Below, piece by piece: positions 27,367 to 36,228 of a DNA stretch of 64,000 nucleotides. The stretch covers positions 1 to 64,000 of the forward strand of contig NZ_MVHT01000003.1 in NCBI RefSeq assembly GCF_002086275.1. The letters run 5' to 3'. The DNA is from Mycobacterium intermedium. GTDB taxonomy: Bacteria > Actinomycetota > Actinomycetes > Mycobacteriales > Mycobacteriaceae. Both the position numbers and the translations under genes were made by a program. The notes below the pieces were generated by a model. It was not told the DNA's origin. It was given only the letters and a program-made list of their open reading frames with translations, and did not search any database. Positions within the stretch are counted from its first letter, which is position 1. The number at the start of each line of letters is the position of its first letter.

Positions 27367-30300
27367 ATGACCGGTTCCCATCAGCAACGCATCGACCGGT
27401 TGACCGCCAGCGACGAGCAGTTCCGAAAGGCCACGCCGGACGCCGCGGTTCGCGGGGCAGCGCGCGCCCCCGGCCTACGGTTCCCCCAGGTGATCCAGAC
27501 CCTGGTCGGCGGCTACGCCGACCGGCCCGCCCTGGGGTGGCGGGCGCGCTCCCTGACGACGGACCCCGCGACGGGCCGGACCACCGCCCAGTTACTGGAC
27601 CGCTTCGAGACCATCACCTACCGCGACCTGTGGGCAAATGTGCAGGCGATCGCGACCGCCTTGCGGCACGACCCGGTCAACCCGGCTTCGCCCGGTGAGG
27701 TGCTCGCCACCGTCGGATTCGCCAGTGCGGATTACCTGACCCTCGACCTGGTGGCCGGGTACCTCGGCCTGGTGTCCGTGCCGCTGCAGCACAACACCAC
27801 GGCGTCACGGTTGCAACCCATCCTCGCCGAGGTCGAACCGCACATTCTTGCCGCAAGTGCCGAGTACCTCGATTTGGCTGTCGAGGCGGCGCTGGGTAGC
27901 ACCTCATTGCGCCGCCTTGTCGTGTTCGACTACCTCCCGGAGGTCGACGATCAGCGGGAGGCCGTGCAGCGCGCCCAGGCCAGGTTGGCCGCCGCGGGTA
28001 TGTCGGTGACCGTCGAAACGCTGGCCGAGGCGACCGAGCGTGGCCGCGAGCTACCGCCGGAGCCGCTGTACACCGATGGCACCGATCAGCGCCTCGCGAT
28101 GATCATGTACACGTCGGGCAGCACCGGATTGCCCAAGGGCGCAATGTATTCCGAGCGGATGGTGACCAGGATCTGGACCACCGAGCTGCTGCCGGAGGCC
28201 GAGCACCTGCCGGTGATCAACGTCAACTTCATGCCGCTCAACCACCTGGGTGGGCGGATACCCCTTTCCAGCGCGTTCCAGGCCGGCGGCACGAGTTACT
28301 TTGTGCCGGAAAGCGATCTGTCCACGCTGTTCGACGACTGGAAGTTGGTGCGCCCCACTGAGATGGGCTTGGTGCCCCGGGTCGCCGAGATGCTCTACCA
28401 GCGCTACCAGAGCGGCGTCGAGCGGAGGATCAATCAGGGCAGGGAAGGCACAACCGCTGAAGCAGAGGCGCAAGCCGAGATTCGCGAACAGGTCCTGGGT
28501 GGGCGCGTCCTCACCAGCTTCAGCAGCACCGCGCCCCTGGCCGCGGAGATGAAGACCTTCATCGAATCGTCCCTGCAGGTCCACGTGATGGACGGCTACG
28601 GCCTCACCGAATTGGGGATGGTGACCAAAGACGGCAAGGTGAGCAAGCCCCCGGTGATCGACTACAAGCTCATCGACGTTCCCGAATTGGGTTACTTCCG
28701 TACCGACAAGCCGTACCCGCGCGGCGAACTGCTGGTGAAGTCGCAGACGGCTACGGCGGGGTACTACAAGCGTCCCGACGTCACCGCCAGTGCGTTCGAT
28801 TCCGACGGCTACTACCGCACCGGCGACGTCATGGCCGAGATCGGCCCGGATCGGCTCGTTTACGTCGACCGGCGCAACAACGTCTTGAAGCTCGCACAAG
28901 GCGAATTCGTCGCGGTCGCACGTCTGGAAGCGATCTTCGCCGGCGCGCCCCTGGTGCGCCAGATCTTCCTCTACGGCAACAGCGAGCGCCCCTACCTGTT
29001 GGCGGTCGTGGTGCCCACACCCGAGGCACTGGAGCGCGCGGCGCGCGACGGTGACGACGGGTTAGCCAGACTCAAAGCGGAGCTGAGTGATTCGCTGCGC
29101 AACACGGCGAAACTCGCCGAACTGCAGTCCTATGAATTGCCCGCCGACTTTCTGATCGAAACCGAGCCCTTCAGTTCGGACAACGGTCTGCTCTCCGGGG
29201 TCGGCAAACTGCTGCGGCCGAAACTCAAGGAACGCTACGGCGAACGGCTCGAGCAGCTGTACACCGACCTCGCCGACAGCCGGGTGGCGGAATTGCGTGC
29301 GCTACGGCAAAAGGCGGGGGAGCGGCCGGTGATCGACACGTTGACCGAGGCGGCCGAAGCGCTGCTGGGACTGGTCGGCGGCCCGCCCGCGCCCGAGGAA
29401 CACTTCATCGAACTCGGCGGTGATTCGTTGTCCGCCTTGACATTCTCAAACTTGTTGGCTGACATCTTCGACGTCGAAGTACCCGTGGCGCAGATCATCG
29501 GCCCCACCAATGATCTGCGCAGCATTGCGGAATACATTGAAGCCGAACGCGTATCGGGCACGAAGCGGCCCACCTTTGCTGCGGTACACGGGCACGGCGC
29601 GGTAGAGGTACGCGCTGCGGACCTGACACTGGACAAGTTCATCGATGCCAAGACGTTGGCCGTGGCCCCGTCGCTGCCGGCGCCGACCGGCAGACCTCGG
29701 ACCGTGCTGCTGACGGGGGCCAACGGCTACCTCGGCCGCTTCCTCACGCTGGATTGGTTGGAGCAGCTTGCCGACACCGGCGGAACGCTCGTCACCATCG
29801 TGCGCGGCTCTGATGCAGCCGCGGCACGAAGCAGGCTCGACGACGTCTTCCGCGGCGGTGACGGCGCGATGTTCGAGCGATTCCAGTCACTGGCCGACGG
29901 ACACCTCGAAGTGATCCCTGGTGACATCGGTGCGCCCAATCTGGGCCTGGACCAACCGACGTGGGATCGCCTGGCACGGAGCGTAGACATCATCGTCCAT
30001 TCGGCAGCACTGGTTAACCACGTCCTGCCCTACGACCAGCTGTTCGGACCGAACGTGGTTGGTACCGCCGAGGTGATCCGCCTGGCGATCACCGACCGCA
30101 TCAAGCCGGTCACCTATCTGTCGACCGTGGCCGTCGCGATGCCGGTAAACCCAAACACGTTCGAAGAAGACGGCGACATTCGGGACATCAGCGCGGTTCG
30201 CTATGTCGGCGACGGCTACGCGAACGGCTACGGCAACAGCAAATGGGCCGGCGAGGTGTTGTTGCGCGAGGCACACGACCTGTGTGGACTGCCAGTCACG

Positions 30301-30900
30301 GTATTCCGATCCGACATGATCCTGGCCCACAGCCACTACGCCGGCCAGCTCAATGTGCCAGACGCGTTCACCCGCTTGCTGATCAGCCTGCTGCTGACCG
30401 GCATAGCGCCGGCGAGTTTCTACGAGACGGATGCCCAAGGCCGCCGCAGCAAGGCTCACTATGCCGGTCTGCCGGCCGATTTCGTGGCCGAAGCGATCAC
30501 CAAGCTGGGCGCGCGCAGCACGGCCGACGCTACACCGACGTATGTTTCCTACGACGTGATGAATCCGCACGAGGATGGCGTGTCCCTGGACACCTTCGTC
30601 GACTGGTTGGTGGATTCGGGTCATGACATCAAGCGCATCGATGACTACGACGAATGGCTGGGGCGCTTCGAAACAGCGCTGCGGGCATTGCCGGAAAAGC
30701 AACGCCAGCATTCGGTGTTGCCTCTGCTCGACGCCTACCGCAAGCCGCAGCCGGCATTGCCCGGAGCATCCGCACCGACCGATGTCTTCCGAGCTGCGGT
30801 GCAGGACGCGAAAATCGGTCCAGACAAAGACATTCCGCATCTGTCTGCCGCGTTTATCGACAAGTACGTCGCCGATCTGCAGTCGCTTGGGCTGGTCTAG
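27367..30900 (+). CDS. car: Carboxylic acid reductase (A-PCP-R; FadD9/Car family)
   Basis: A 1177-residue enzyme reducing carboxylic acids to aldehydes with ATP and NADPH. Domain order: adenylation (1-640, P-loop '[14 protein letters not shown]' at 247-260, 'GYGLTELGM', '[13 protein letters not shown]'); carrier domain with the phosphopantetheine attachment S687 in LGGDSLSAL; reductase domain from about 780 with TGANGYLG (T783), '[10 protein letters not shown]' and Y955-GNSK959. Length and sequence match mycobacterial CARs (about 1170 residues). A phosphopantetheinyl transferase must be supplied from elsewhere. An MDR reductase follows after 21 nt and may use the aldehyde product. Confidence 0.95.
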   Translation: MTGSHQQRIDRLTASDEQFRKATPDAAVRGAARAPGLRFPQVIQTLVGGYADRPALGWRARSLTTDPATGRTTAQLLDRFETITYRDLWANVQAIATALRHDPVNPASPGEVLATVGFASADYLTLDLVAGYLGLVSVPLQHNTTASRLQPILAEVEPHILAASAEYLDLAVEAALGSTSLRRLVVFDYLPEVDDQREAVQRAQARLAAAGMSVTVETLAEATERGRELPPEPLYTDGTDQRLAMIMYTSGSTGLPKGAMYSERMVTRIWTTELLPEAEHLPVINVNFMPLNHLGGRIPLSSAFQAGGTSYFVPESDLSTLFDDWKLVRPTEMGLVPRVAEMLYQRYQSGVERRINQGREGTTAEAEAQAEIREQVLGGRVLTSFSSTAPLAAEMKTFIESSLQVHVMDGYGLTELGMVTKDGKVSKPPVIDYKLIDVPELGYFRTDKPYPRGELLVKSQTATAGYYKRPDVTASAFDSDGYYRTGDVMAEIGPDRLVYVDRRNNVLKLAQGEFVAVARLEAIFAGAPLVRQIFLYGNSERPYLLAVVVPTPEALERAARDGDDGLARLKAELSDSLRNTAKLAELQSYELPADFLIETEPFSSDNGLLSGVGKLLRPKLKERYGERLEQLYTDLADSRVAELRALRQKAGERPVIDTLTEAAEALLGLVGGPPAPEEHFIELGGDSLSALTFSNLLADIFDVEVPVAQIIGPTNDLRSIAEYIEAERVSGTKRPTFAAVHGHGAVEVRAADLTLDKFIDAKTLAVAPSLPAPTGRPRTVLLTGANGYLGRFLTLDWLEQLADTGGTLVTIVRGSDAAAARSRLDDVFRGGDGAMFERFQSLADGHLEVIPGDIGAPNLGLDQPTWDRLARSVDIIVHSAALVNHVLPYDQLFGPNVVGTAEVIRLAITDRIKPVTYLSTVAVAMPVNPNTFEEDGDIRDISAVRYVGDGYANGYGNSKWAGEVLLREAHDLCGLPVTVFRSDMILAHSHYAGQLNVPDAFTRLLISLLLTGIAPASFYETDAQGRRSKAHYAGLPADFVAEAITKLGARSTADATPTYVSYDVMNPHEDGVSLDTFVDWLVDSGHDIKRIDDYDEWLGRFETALRALPEKQRQHSVLPLLDAYRKPQPALPGASAPTDVFRAAVQDAKIGPDKDIPHLSAAFIDKYVADLQSLGLV

Positions 30901-30921
30901 AAACCGAGGAGCAACTCTGAT

Positions 30922-31860
30922 ATGACACCTTCGACAGCGCGCGCAGTGCGGTTCGACCGCTTCGGAGGGCGCGAGGAGCTGTACATAGCCGACATCGAAA
31001 TGCCGTTACCGGGACCTGACGAAGTGGTGGTCGAGGTTCGCGCCGCCGGGATAAATCCCGGCGAAGCTGCCATCCGCCTCGGGTTGCTCCAACAGGTCTT
31101 CCCCACCACGTTCCCGTCCGGCGAAGGCAGCGACTTGGCCGGCGTGGTGACATCCGTAGGTCCCGACGTCGCCCAGTTCTCGGTCGGCGACGAGGTCCTC
31201 GGCTTCAGCTTGCGACGATCCAGTCACGCCACCCACACGGCCGTTCCGGTGGGCAATCTGATCCGCAAGCCGCCCGAATTGAGCTGGGAGGTGGCCGGTT
31301 CGCTGTACGTCGTCGGAGCGACGGCGTATGCGGCGGTGCGCGCGGTCGCGCCTCAGCCCGGCGAGACGGTTGCCGTGTCGGCCGCGGCGGGCGGCGTGGG
31401 CAGCATCGTCGTACAGCTGCTGACGCGGCACGGTGCTCGGGTGTTAGGCATTGCAGGGCCGGGCAATGCCGACTGGCTGCGCGCCCACGGCGTGACCCCT
31501 GTCGTCTACGGAGACGGGTTGGCGGATCGGCTGCGGGAGGCGGCGCCCAACGGAATCGATGCCTTCATCGATCTTTTCGGTCCCGACTACGTCCAGCTTG
31601 CGGTGGATCTCGGGGTGGCCCCCGAGCGGATAGACACGATCATCGCGATGGAGAAGGCCGCCGAGGTCGGGGCCAAGACCGAGGGCAGCGCCGAGGCCTC
31701 CACGCCGGAAGTGCTCGCCGAACTCGCCGATTTGGTCGCCTCTGGCGCGATCGACTTCGACATCGCCGCTACCTATCCACTCGACCGAGTGGCCGACGCC
31801 TACGCCGAACTCGAGCAACGACACACGCACGGCAAAATCGTTCTGCTACCGCAGAAATAA
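30922..31860 (+). CDS. MDR-family NADP-dependent oxidoreductase (quinone reductase-like)
   Basis: A 312-residue medium-chain dehydrogenase/reductase without the structural zinc cysteines, like zeta-crystallin/quinone reductases. Blocks are 'RAAGINPGEAAIRLGLLQ', 'GEGSDLAGVVTSVGPDV', the cofactor loop 'SAAAGGVGSIVVQLLTRHGA', and a final 'HTHGKIVLLP'. It sits 21 nt downstream of car with 'CCGAGGAGCAA' as ribosome-binding site, so the two are one operon. It could reduce an enal or aldehyde made by Car, which is inference. Two hairpins follow the stop. Confidence 0.85.
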   Translation: MTPSTARAVRFDRFGGREELYIADIEMPLPGPDEVVVEVRAAGINPGEAAIRLGLLQQVFPTTFPSGEGSDLAGVVTSVGPDVAQFSVGDEVLGFSLRRSSHATHTAVPVGNLIRKPPELSWEVAGSLYVVGATAYAAVRAVAPQPGETVAVSAAAGGVGSIVVQLLTRHGARVLGIAGPGNADWLRAHGVTPVVYGDGLADRLREAAPNGIDAFIDLFGPDYVQLAVDLGVAPERIDTIIAMEKAAEVGAKTEGSAEASTPEVLAELADLVASGAIDFDIAATYPLDRVADAYAELEQRHTHGKIVLLPQK

Positions 31861-31887
31861 GCGTGGCGGTCAGGCAAGTCCGGCCTG

Positions 31888-31915
31888 GACGGCCTTGCCG
31901 ATCACCAAGGCCGTC
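31888..31915. terminator. Hairpin 1 after the car operon
   Basis: GACGGCCTTG (31888-31897) pairs perfectly with CAAGGCCGTC (31906-31915) around an 8-nt loop, 28 nt after the MDR stop. It has no U-tract. Confidence 0.6.
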
Positions 31916-31948
31916 GTATCCGACACCACCGCATACGAGACAGCCACA

Positions 31949-31983
31949 TCCGACACCGCCGGGTCGAGCCCGGCGGTGTCGGA
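31949..31983. terminator. Hairpin 2, between convergent car operon and Mg2+-riboswitch unit
   Basis: A perfect 15-bp stem (TCCGACACCGCCGGG, 31949-31963, with 31969-31983) and a 5-nt loop. It lies 52 nt after the stop of the minus-strand 54-residue gene and 89 nt after the plus-strand MDR stop. It could stop transcription from both sides. Confidence 0.7.
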
Positions 31984-32034
31984 CAAGCGGCCGTATCGCG
32001 GGGTGAATGTCAAGGTCGTCGACTTACCGCGAGG

Positions 32035-32199
32035 TCACGCGGAAAACCGCCCGTCGGGTGCGTGGCCACCCAACGAAGCCGTGAACACCGCAATCGGCAT
32101 CCGCGAGACATAGAGGTTGGTCCGCTCCTGCGGCGTCAGCGGTGTCCGCCGGCCGATCTTCAGGAAACGGGAAATGCGGTGTGTACGAAGGAAAGCCAT
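32035..32199 (-). CDS. 54-residue protein under M-box control (Rv1535-like position)
   Basis: A short frame starting 'MAFLRTHRISRFLKIGRRTP' and ending 'GGHAPDGRFSA'. Supporting evidence is an AGGAGAAG ribosome-binding site 4 nt before ATG 32199, a strong hairpin after the stop, and an M-box riboswitch with an intrinsic terminator at the head of the same transcript. The protein is basic at its N-terminus (Arg/Lys-rich residues 5-18) with a short hydrophobic patch (about 34-43) and no clear domain. In M. tuberculosis an M-box precedes Rv1535, a small protein of unknown function; I infer this is its counterpart but could not compare sequences. Confidence 0.65.
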   Translation of the reverse strand: MAFLRTHRISRFLKIGRRTPLTPQERTNLYVSRMPIAVFTASLGGHAPDGRFSA

Positions 32200-32267
32200 G
32201 ATCTTCTCCTTGTGGGAGTCCGACCGGCTAGAGCACGACGGCTGGTGCGGCAGAACTCGAGAAGGGT

Positions 32268-32351
32268 TCAGGCCGATCTGAGAATGCCGAAAATGCCGGA
32301 GCCGGATCGGGGAAAGACGGATTGCGGATAGGGACTATCGCCGGGACACAT
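32268..32351 (-). CDS. Possible 27-residue leader peptide between terminator and 54-residue gene
   Basis: ATG 32351 follows an excellent Shine-Dalgarno (AGGAGG, 10 nt upstream, then GAGGG). The frame reads MCPGDSPYPQSVFPRSGSGI and ends seven residues later at TGA 32268. Four of the first 14 residues are proline. It lies downstream of the riboswitch terminator and 68 nt upstream of the 54-residue gene, so ribosome stalling or coupling could add a second control step. The only support is the ribosome-binding site and position. Confidence 0.4.
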   Translation of the reverse strand: MCPGDSPYPQSVFPRSGSGIFGILRSA

Positions 32352-32420
32352 CTCGCCCTCACCTCCTCGCAGCCAGGACACACGCGGGTGTCAGCGCAAT
32401 CACCGGAACGAAAGAGGCGC

Positions 32421-32447
32421 TAAAAAACCCGGCGGACCGTCCGCCGG
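32421..32447 (-). terminator. Intrinsic terminator of the M-box riboswitch
   Basis: On the minus strand the stem CCGGCGGA / TCCGCCGG (32440-32447 with 32429-32436, 3-nt loop) is followed directly by GG and a run of six T residues (32422-32427). It starts right after the 3' strand of the aptamer's P1 helix. It is the only strong U-tract terminator on the minus strand in this window. Confidence 0.88.
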
Positions 32448-32613
32448 AACACCCCTCTCGTCGGAGCTTCGGCACTGCACGGCGTATCCGATAGTTCGGA
32501 AGCCACTTGGGCTCAACCCTTAAGCCGGGAAGAGCTGTCCTGACCCGGGGCGTCTCTCGACGTTCGGGGTCAGTGGCCTGTGTCCATGCAGACGCCTCAC
32601 CTACCGAGGTGTT
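32448..32613 (-). promoter_or_regulatory. M-box (ykoK) Mg2+-sensing riboswitch
   Basis: The minus-strand RNA contains the conserved M-box words in order: GUAGGUGAGGC near its 5' end, then ACUGACCCCGAACGUC, AGACGCC, GGGUCAGGACAGC, GCUUAAGG, and CAGUGCCGAAGCUCC near the 3' end. The ends AACACCUC (32606-32613) and GAGGGGUGUU (32448-32457) form the closing P1 helix. The length of 166 nt fits the family. M-box RNAs fold when Mg2+ is abundant and switch off downstream genes. The intrinsic terminator directly downstream supplies an expression platform. The target here is the 54-residue protein (and leader frame), not a recognisable Mg2+ transporter. Confidence 0.88.
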
Positions 32614-32641
32614 TGCCTTTCCATGCTGCACCCAAACGTCG

Positions 32642-32654
32642 GTTTGAGTCAAAC
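32642..32654. promoter_or_regulatory. 13-nt palindrome in the riboswitch/O-methyltransferase promoter region
   Basis: GTTTGA-G-TCAAAC is a perfect dyad in the 81-nt region between the riboswitch 5' end and the divergent O-methyltransferase start. On the minus strand it contains TTGACT, a -35-like hexamer for the riboswitch transcript. It could be a repressor site for either direction. Confidence 0.4.
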
Positions 32655-32681
32655 TCACGCAGCGTGCGCCCGGTCCGGGCC

Positions 32682-32687
32682 TACCCT
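32682..32687 (+). promoter_or_regulatory. Candidate -10 box of the O-methyltransferase gene (leaderless)
   Basis: TACCCT is followed by 7 nt and then ATG 32695, the spacing of a leaderless mycobacterial promoter. Confidence 0.4.
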
Positions 32688-32694
32688 CAGACCT

Positions 32695-33354
32695 ATGGTC
32701 AATACCCTGCAGGACCCCAAGGTCGCGTCGGCGCTCGACCGGATGTACGCCGAGTCTGAGAACCAGATGGCGCAGCTGCGCGCGCGGCGTGACGACTTCG
32801 CCCGCCCGATGACTGTGCAGGAACGCACCGAGGCGATGAGCGAGTTCTACATCCCGGTGACGCCGGAAGCCGGCCGGCTGCTGTACGCCCTGGTCCGCGC
32901 GACCCGTCCGCAAACGATCGTCGAGTTCGGCATGTCATTCGGCATCTCCGCCATCCATCTGGCGGCGGCGGTTCGTGACAACGGCAGCGGGCGGGTGGTG
33001 ACCACCGAACTCAGCGAAACCAAGATCGCCGCCGCCAAGCGGACCTTCTCCGACACCGGCCTGGCCGATGTCATCACCATCCTGGAGGGCGACGCCCTGG
33101 TTACCTTGGCCGACGTCGGTGGCCCGATCGATTTCGTACTGCTCGATGGCTGGAAAGACCTCTACCTTCCCGTGATCGAGTTGCTGACGCCGCGGTTGTC
33201 GACGGGCGCGCTGGTCGTCGCCGACAACGCCGAGGCAGCCGATACCCGGTCCTACCTGGATTACGTGCGCGACTCGGACAACGGCTACGTCAGCTTCAAC
33301 TTCCCCGCCCGGGAGAGCGACAGCATGGAGCTCAGCTGCTGGGTGGGCGGTTAA
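32695..33354 (+). CDS. SAM-dependent O-methyltransferase (family 3, catechol-type)
   Basis: A 219-residue class I methyltransferase. The SAM-binding motif I is 'TIVEFGMSFGISAIHLAAAV' (E-F-G-x-S-x-G). The acidic residue after strand 2 is in 'VVTTELSETKIAAAKRTF', motif 'EGDALVTL' follows, and 'IDFVLLDGWKDLYLPVIELL' carries the metal-binding Asp of the catechol O-methyltransferase group. The substrate is unknown. ATG 32695 is preceded by a leaderless-type -10. It diverges from the riboswitch unit and is convergent with the Rv0111-like acyltransferase. Confidence 0.85.
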   Translation: MVNTLQDPKVASALDRMYAESENQMAQLRARRDDFARPMTVQERTEAMSEFYIPVTPEAGRLLYALVRATRPQTIVEFGMSFGISAIHLAAAVRDNGSGRVVTTELSETKIAAAKRTFSDTGLADVITILEGDALVTLADVGGPIDFVLLDGWKDLYLPVIELLTPRLSTGALVVADNAEAADTRSYLDYVRDSDNGYVSFNFPARESDSMELSCWVGG

Positions 33355-33378
33355 CGACCGGCCCGAGGAGTCAACGGC

Positions 33379-35445
33379 TTAGCGCAACGATTCTTCGAGC
33401 CACGGGATCAGCCATTTCACGCCTTCCGGCGTGAGGTGTACGCCGTCGCTACGCACCTTGATGCCGTCGACCTTGGCGGTGTAGACGCCGTCGGGGCAAA
33501 GCTTCTTGTTCAGATCGATGATGCCGACATTTGGATGCTGGGCAACCGCGTTGCGCAGCATGGTGTTCCACTGGTTGACCCGTTCGGGCTGATCTTCCGG
33601 ATACAGGCGTCCGTCCGGCCTTTCACCGCCCCGGCTGTACGGCACGGTCGCGACCATCACCCGAACACCGGTCGAGCCGACGATGTTCAGCGCGCGCTGC
33701 AATTCAAAGTTGAGATAGGCGTCGAAGGTGGGTTCGCCGATGTGGGTCCACTTACCTTCGTTGACTCGGTCGACGGTCTCCCACCGGCCGATGACCAGCA
33801 AGGCGACGTCCGGTTGGTCCTGGTTGACCTGCGCCGTCCAGCGAGTGGGCCAGTTGTCGCATTCCGCCCGTTGTTCCAGGGTTTGGCCGATGTAGCGATA
33901 GGGCGTGCCGCGCACCAGGCTGCAGCCGATAACGGTGTGGTCGATGAACCTGAAGCCGGGCGTGGGTGGCAGGAAGTGCATCATGGTCCACCCGATGGAA
34001 TCGCCGAACACCGAAACGGTGAATGGCTGGTTGGGATCTCGCGGCCGGGGCGGCTGCGTCGGTTGACCCGGCGGCGACGGCGACACCGCGGCAACCGCGT
34101 TCACCCCGGGTGGCAGCCCGACCTCACGCAGCCCCGGCCCGGTTCCGACCGGGATTACCAGCATCGTCACCGCGGCGGCGCTGGCGACGGTAGCCGCGGC
34201 CAGCGGCAGCAACGGGACCCCTTCCGGACGCCAGCGACGGATGGGCTGCTCGATCACCCAATACGACACGTAGGCGAGCGCTACCGTCGCTGCACACCGG
34301 AGGGCGAAAAGGCGGGGACCCTCCCATCCGGTCCGTTCTCCGTTGAGCGCCAGAAAGATCGGCCAGTGCCACAGGTACACGCCGTAGGAGATGGTGCCCA
34401 ACCACACCAACGGGCCCCAGCTCAGGGCGCGGGCCACCGCTCCGCGCTGCTCCAGCGCGACCGGCGCCACCACCAGGACGGCCGCCACCGCCACGACCGT
34501 CAGCAGGCCGTGCCGGAACTCGGCCGCGTCCCCGGTTGCGTAGTGGGTGATCAGTCCCAGCACTGCCAACCCGACCAGCGGCAGCAGTCGGGCAATCCGC
34601 CGGCCCCAGCGCGTGCGGATCAGGCACCAGCCGCGATTCAACGCCGACCAATCCCGAACCAGCAGCGCCGATGCGGCGGCGCCGATCAGCAACGCCTGCG
34701 CGCGGGTGTCGGTACCGAAATAGATTCGATCGCGGGTGGCCTCGGTGGTGAACATGATCGCGCCCGCCGCGGAAACGATCGCGCCCAGCACGGCGATGAT
34801 GAACATGGCGAACCGGACGTGGCCGACCGTCGTCTTGGCGAAGTAGCGTCGGGCACGCGCCGCCAGCACCAGAGTCACCGCGATCATCAGCAATGGCCAG
34901 ACGAAGTAGTACTGCTCTTCCACTCCCAGCGACCAGGTGTGCTGCAGGGGCGACGGCGGTGCGCCCTGGGTGAAGTAGTCGGTCTGCTGAGCGACGAAGC
35001 GCCAGTTGGCAATCCACAAGAATGCGGCGAGCGCGTCGCTGCGCAATCCGGTAAGGGCTTGGTAGGGAAGCAAATCGCGCGCCGCTGCCACCACCAGCAC
35101 CATCAGAACCAGCGCGGGCAGCAGTCGGCGCGCACGTCGAATCCAGAATCCGGTCAGGTCGATGCGGCCGCTGCGGCCCAACTCGTCGAGCAACAGCGAG
35201 GTGATCAGGAATCCGCTGAGGACGAAGAAGATGTCGACGCCGATGAAGCCGCCGCTCACCCCTGGGATGCCGCCGTGTCCGATGAGCACCAGCGCTACCG
35301 CTATGGCGCGCAGGCCATCCAACGCCGGAATGCCGTTCTGACGTTCGGGACGGTCCAGATTGGCACGACGCTTGACGCGCGGCACAGGGGCAACCCATCG
35401 GCGCTTAGCCGAATGCGCCGGTGCGGGGTGAGTCCCGCCCGGCAC
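33379..35445 (-). CDS. Membrane acyltransferase, OafA-type with SGNH domain (Rv0111-like)
   Basis: A 688-residue protein with two parts. Residues about 35-440 form an acyltransferase-3 membrane domain with some ten helices; landmarks are 'IPALDGLRAIAVALVLIGHGG', 'GVDIFFVLSGFLIT' and 'HTWSLGVEEQYYFVWPLL'. After a Pro-rich linker (about 470-495) comes an SGNH-hydrolase-like periplasmic domain with 'FGDSIGW' (Ser) and 'SDGVHLT' (Asp/His). Such proteins O-acylate cell-surface glycans or lipids. M. tuberculosis Rv0111 sits directly beside the Rv0110 rhomboid; here about 14 kb separates them. GTG 35445 is assumed; the first 35 residues are not conserved-looking. Confidence 0.88.
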   Translation of the reverse strand: MPGGTHPAPAHSAKRRWVAPVPRVKRRANLDRPERQNGIPALDGLRAIAVALVLIGHGGIPGVSGGFIGVDIFFVLSGFLITSLLLDELGRSGRIDLTGFWIRRARRLLPALVLMVLVVAAARDLLPYQALTGLRSDALAAFLWIANWRFVAQQTDYFTQGAPPSPLQHTWSLGVEEQYYFVWPLLMIAVTLVLAARARRYFAKTTVGHVRFAMFIIAVLGAIVSAAGAIMFTTEATRDRIYFGTDTRAQALLIGAAASALLVRDWSALNRGWCLIRTRWGRRIARLLPLVGLAVLGLITHYATGDAAEFRHGLLTVVAVAAVLVVAPVALEQRGAVARALSWGPLVWLGTISYGVYLWHWPIFLALNGERTGWEGPRLFALRCAATVALAYVSYWVIEQPIRRWRPEGVPLLPLAAATVASAAAVTMLVIPVGTGPGLREVGLPPGVNAVAAVSPSPPGQPTQPPRPRDPNQPFTVSVFGDSIGWTMMHFLPPTPGFRFIDHTVIGCSLVRGTPYRYIGQTLEQRAECDNWPTRWTAQVNQDQPDVALLVIGRWETVDRVNEGKWTHIGEPTFDAYLNFELQRALNIVGSTGVRVMVATVPYSRGGERPDGRLYPEDQPERVNQWNTMLRNAVAQHPNVGIIDLNKKLCPDGVYTAKVDGIKVRSDGVHLTPEGVKWLIPWLEESLR

Positions 35446-35586
35446 AGCGCTCGCTGTTAACGCGCCGTCACGAGCTTTTCGCCTGGCGCGGTAGTTGATG
35501 CCGATACGTCGCTGCTCCTCCGCTTGACCTCAGAAATATTAGAGGCGGCAGCCCCAGATCTCGGTCAGGACACGCGAGGGGCGACA

Positions 35587-36228
35587 ATGACCTGCATGGG
35601 TTGGTTTTCCCGGCGACGCAAGACCGACCCGGACGAAGAACTCACTGCCCCGGTAACCCCCGCGGATGCAGAGGGCGACAGCGACCCGGGCGCATCCGAA
35701 CCTGACACCGCCGAACCTGACGTCTACGAACCTGGCACCGCAAAACCTGTGGCCGAGCTTGATATCGGCGAAGTTGGGCCGGAATTTGAGGCTGGCCGGC
35801 CGTGGACCGGACGCGCGCTGCTGCTGCCCGCGACGCCCACTCCGGCCAACGCTTCCGAACTGGCCAGGATTGCCACCGAGGCCGCCCAAACCGTGGCCGG
35901 TATCGACCTCGACTTCAGCCCCGCCTCACTGCAGGTAGTGGATGGAATCCTGGACGGCTTTCGCGAAGCCGGATCCGACATCATGGCCGAATCGATTTTC
36001 ATCTTCGGCTGCTACATCGGTGAGGTCTTGGTCCGCAACGCCGGCTACGAATGGGTCAACACCCCTGCCGACCTCGCCAAACATCTGGGCGTTCTCACCG
36101 TCTACCACCCGGAAACGCAGGCCCACGCCAACCCCATCAACAAGGCTTTCAAGCGCGTCGACTACGGCGAGCCGGACAACCTGCCGTACTTCTACCAGGT
36201 CTTCGCCGGGGACGGGCCCTTCGGCTAG
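35587..36228 (+). CDS. Hypothetical protein with acidic repeat-rich N-terminus
   Basis: A 213-residue protein of unrecognised function. The N-terminus has a basic 'MGWFSRRRKTD', then an acidic Pro/Glu/Thr segment (about 15-65) with loose repeats of the type EPDTAEPDVYEPGTAKP. A compact C-terminal domain follows (about 85-213): 'LQVVDGILDGFREAGSDIMA', 'SIFIFGCYIGEVLVRNAGYEW' and 'LPYFYQVFAGDGPFG'. There is no signal peptide. ATG 35587 has GAGGGG 7 nt upstream; ATG 35596 is an alternative. Its stop overlaps the convergent CoA-transferase stop by 4 nt. Confidence 0.65.
   Translation: MTCMGWFSRRRKTDPDEELTAPVTPADAEGDSDPGASEPDTAEPDVYEPGTAKPVAELDIGEVGPEFEAGRPWTGRALLLPATPTPANASELARIATEAAQTVAGIDLDFSPASLQVVDGILDGFREAGSDIMAESIFIFGCYIGEVLVRNAGYEWVNTPADLAKHLGVLTVYHPETQAHANPINKAFKRVDYGEPDNLPYFYQVFAGDGPFG

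Noticed and set aside
31895..32113. A 72-codon plus-strand frame after the car operon
   Set aside because: It runs through two hairpins and opposite the small M-box-controlled gene; Thr/Ser-rich composition and no ribosome-binding site.
32448..32613. A tRNA or rRNA fragment
   Set aside because: Conserved loops and closing helix fit an M-box riboswitch, not a cloverleaf or rRNA domain.
32359..32913. A 184-codon minus-strand protein across the riboswitch region
   Set aside because: It overlaps the O-methyltransferase start, the M-box aptamer and the intrinsic terminator, which better explain the sequence.
33436..35460. A long (674-codon) plus-strand open frame opposite the Rv0111-like acyltransferase
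   Set aside because: It lies exactly antisense to a well-supported membrane protein and its translation is low-complexity Arg/Gln/His with no motif. High GC makes such shadows common.
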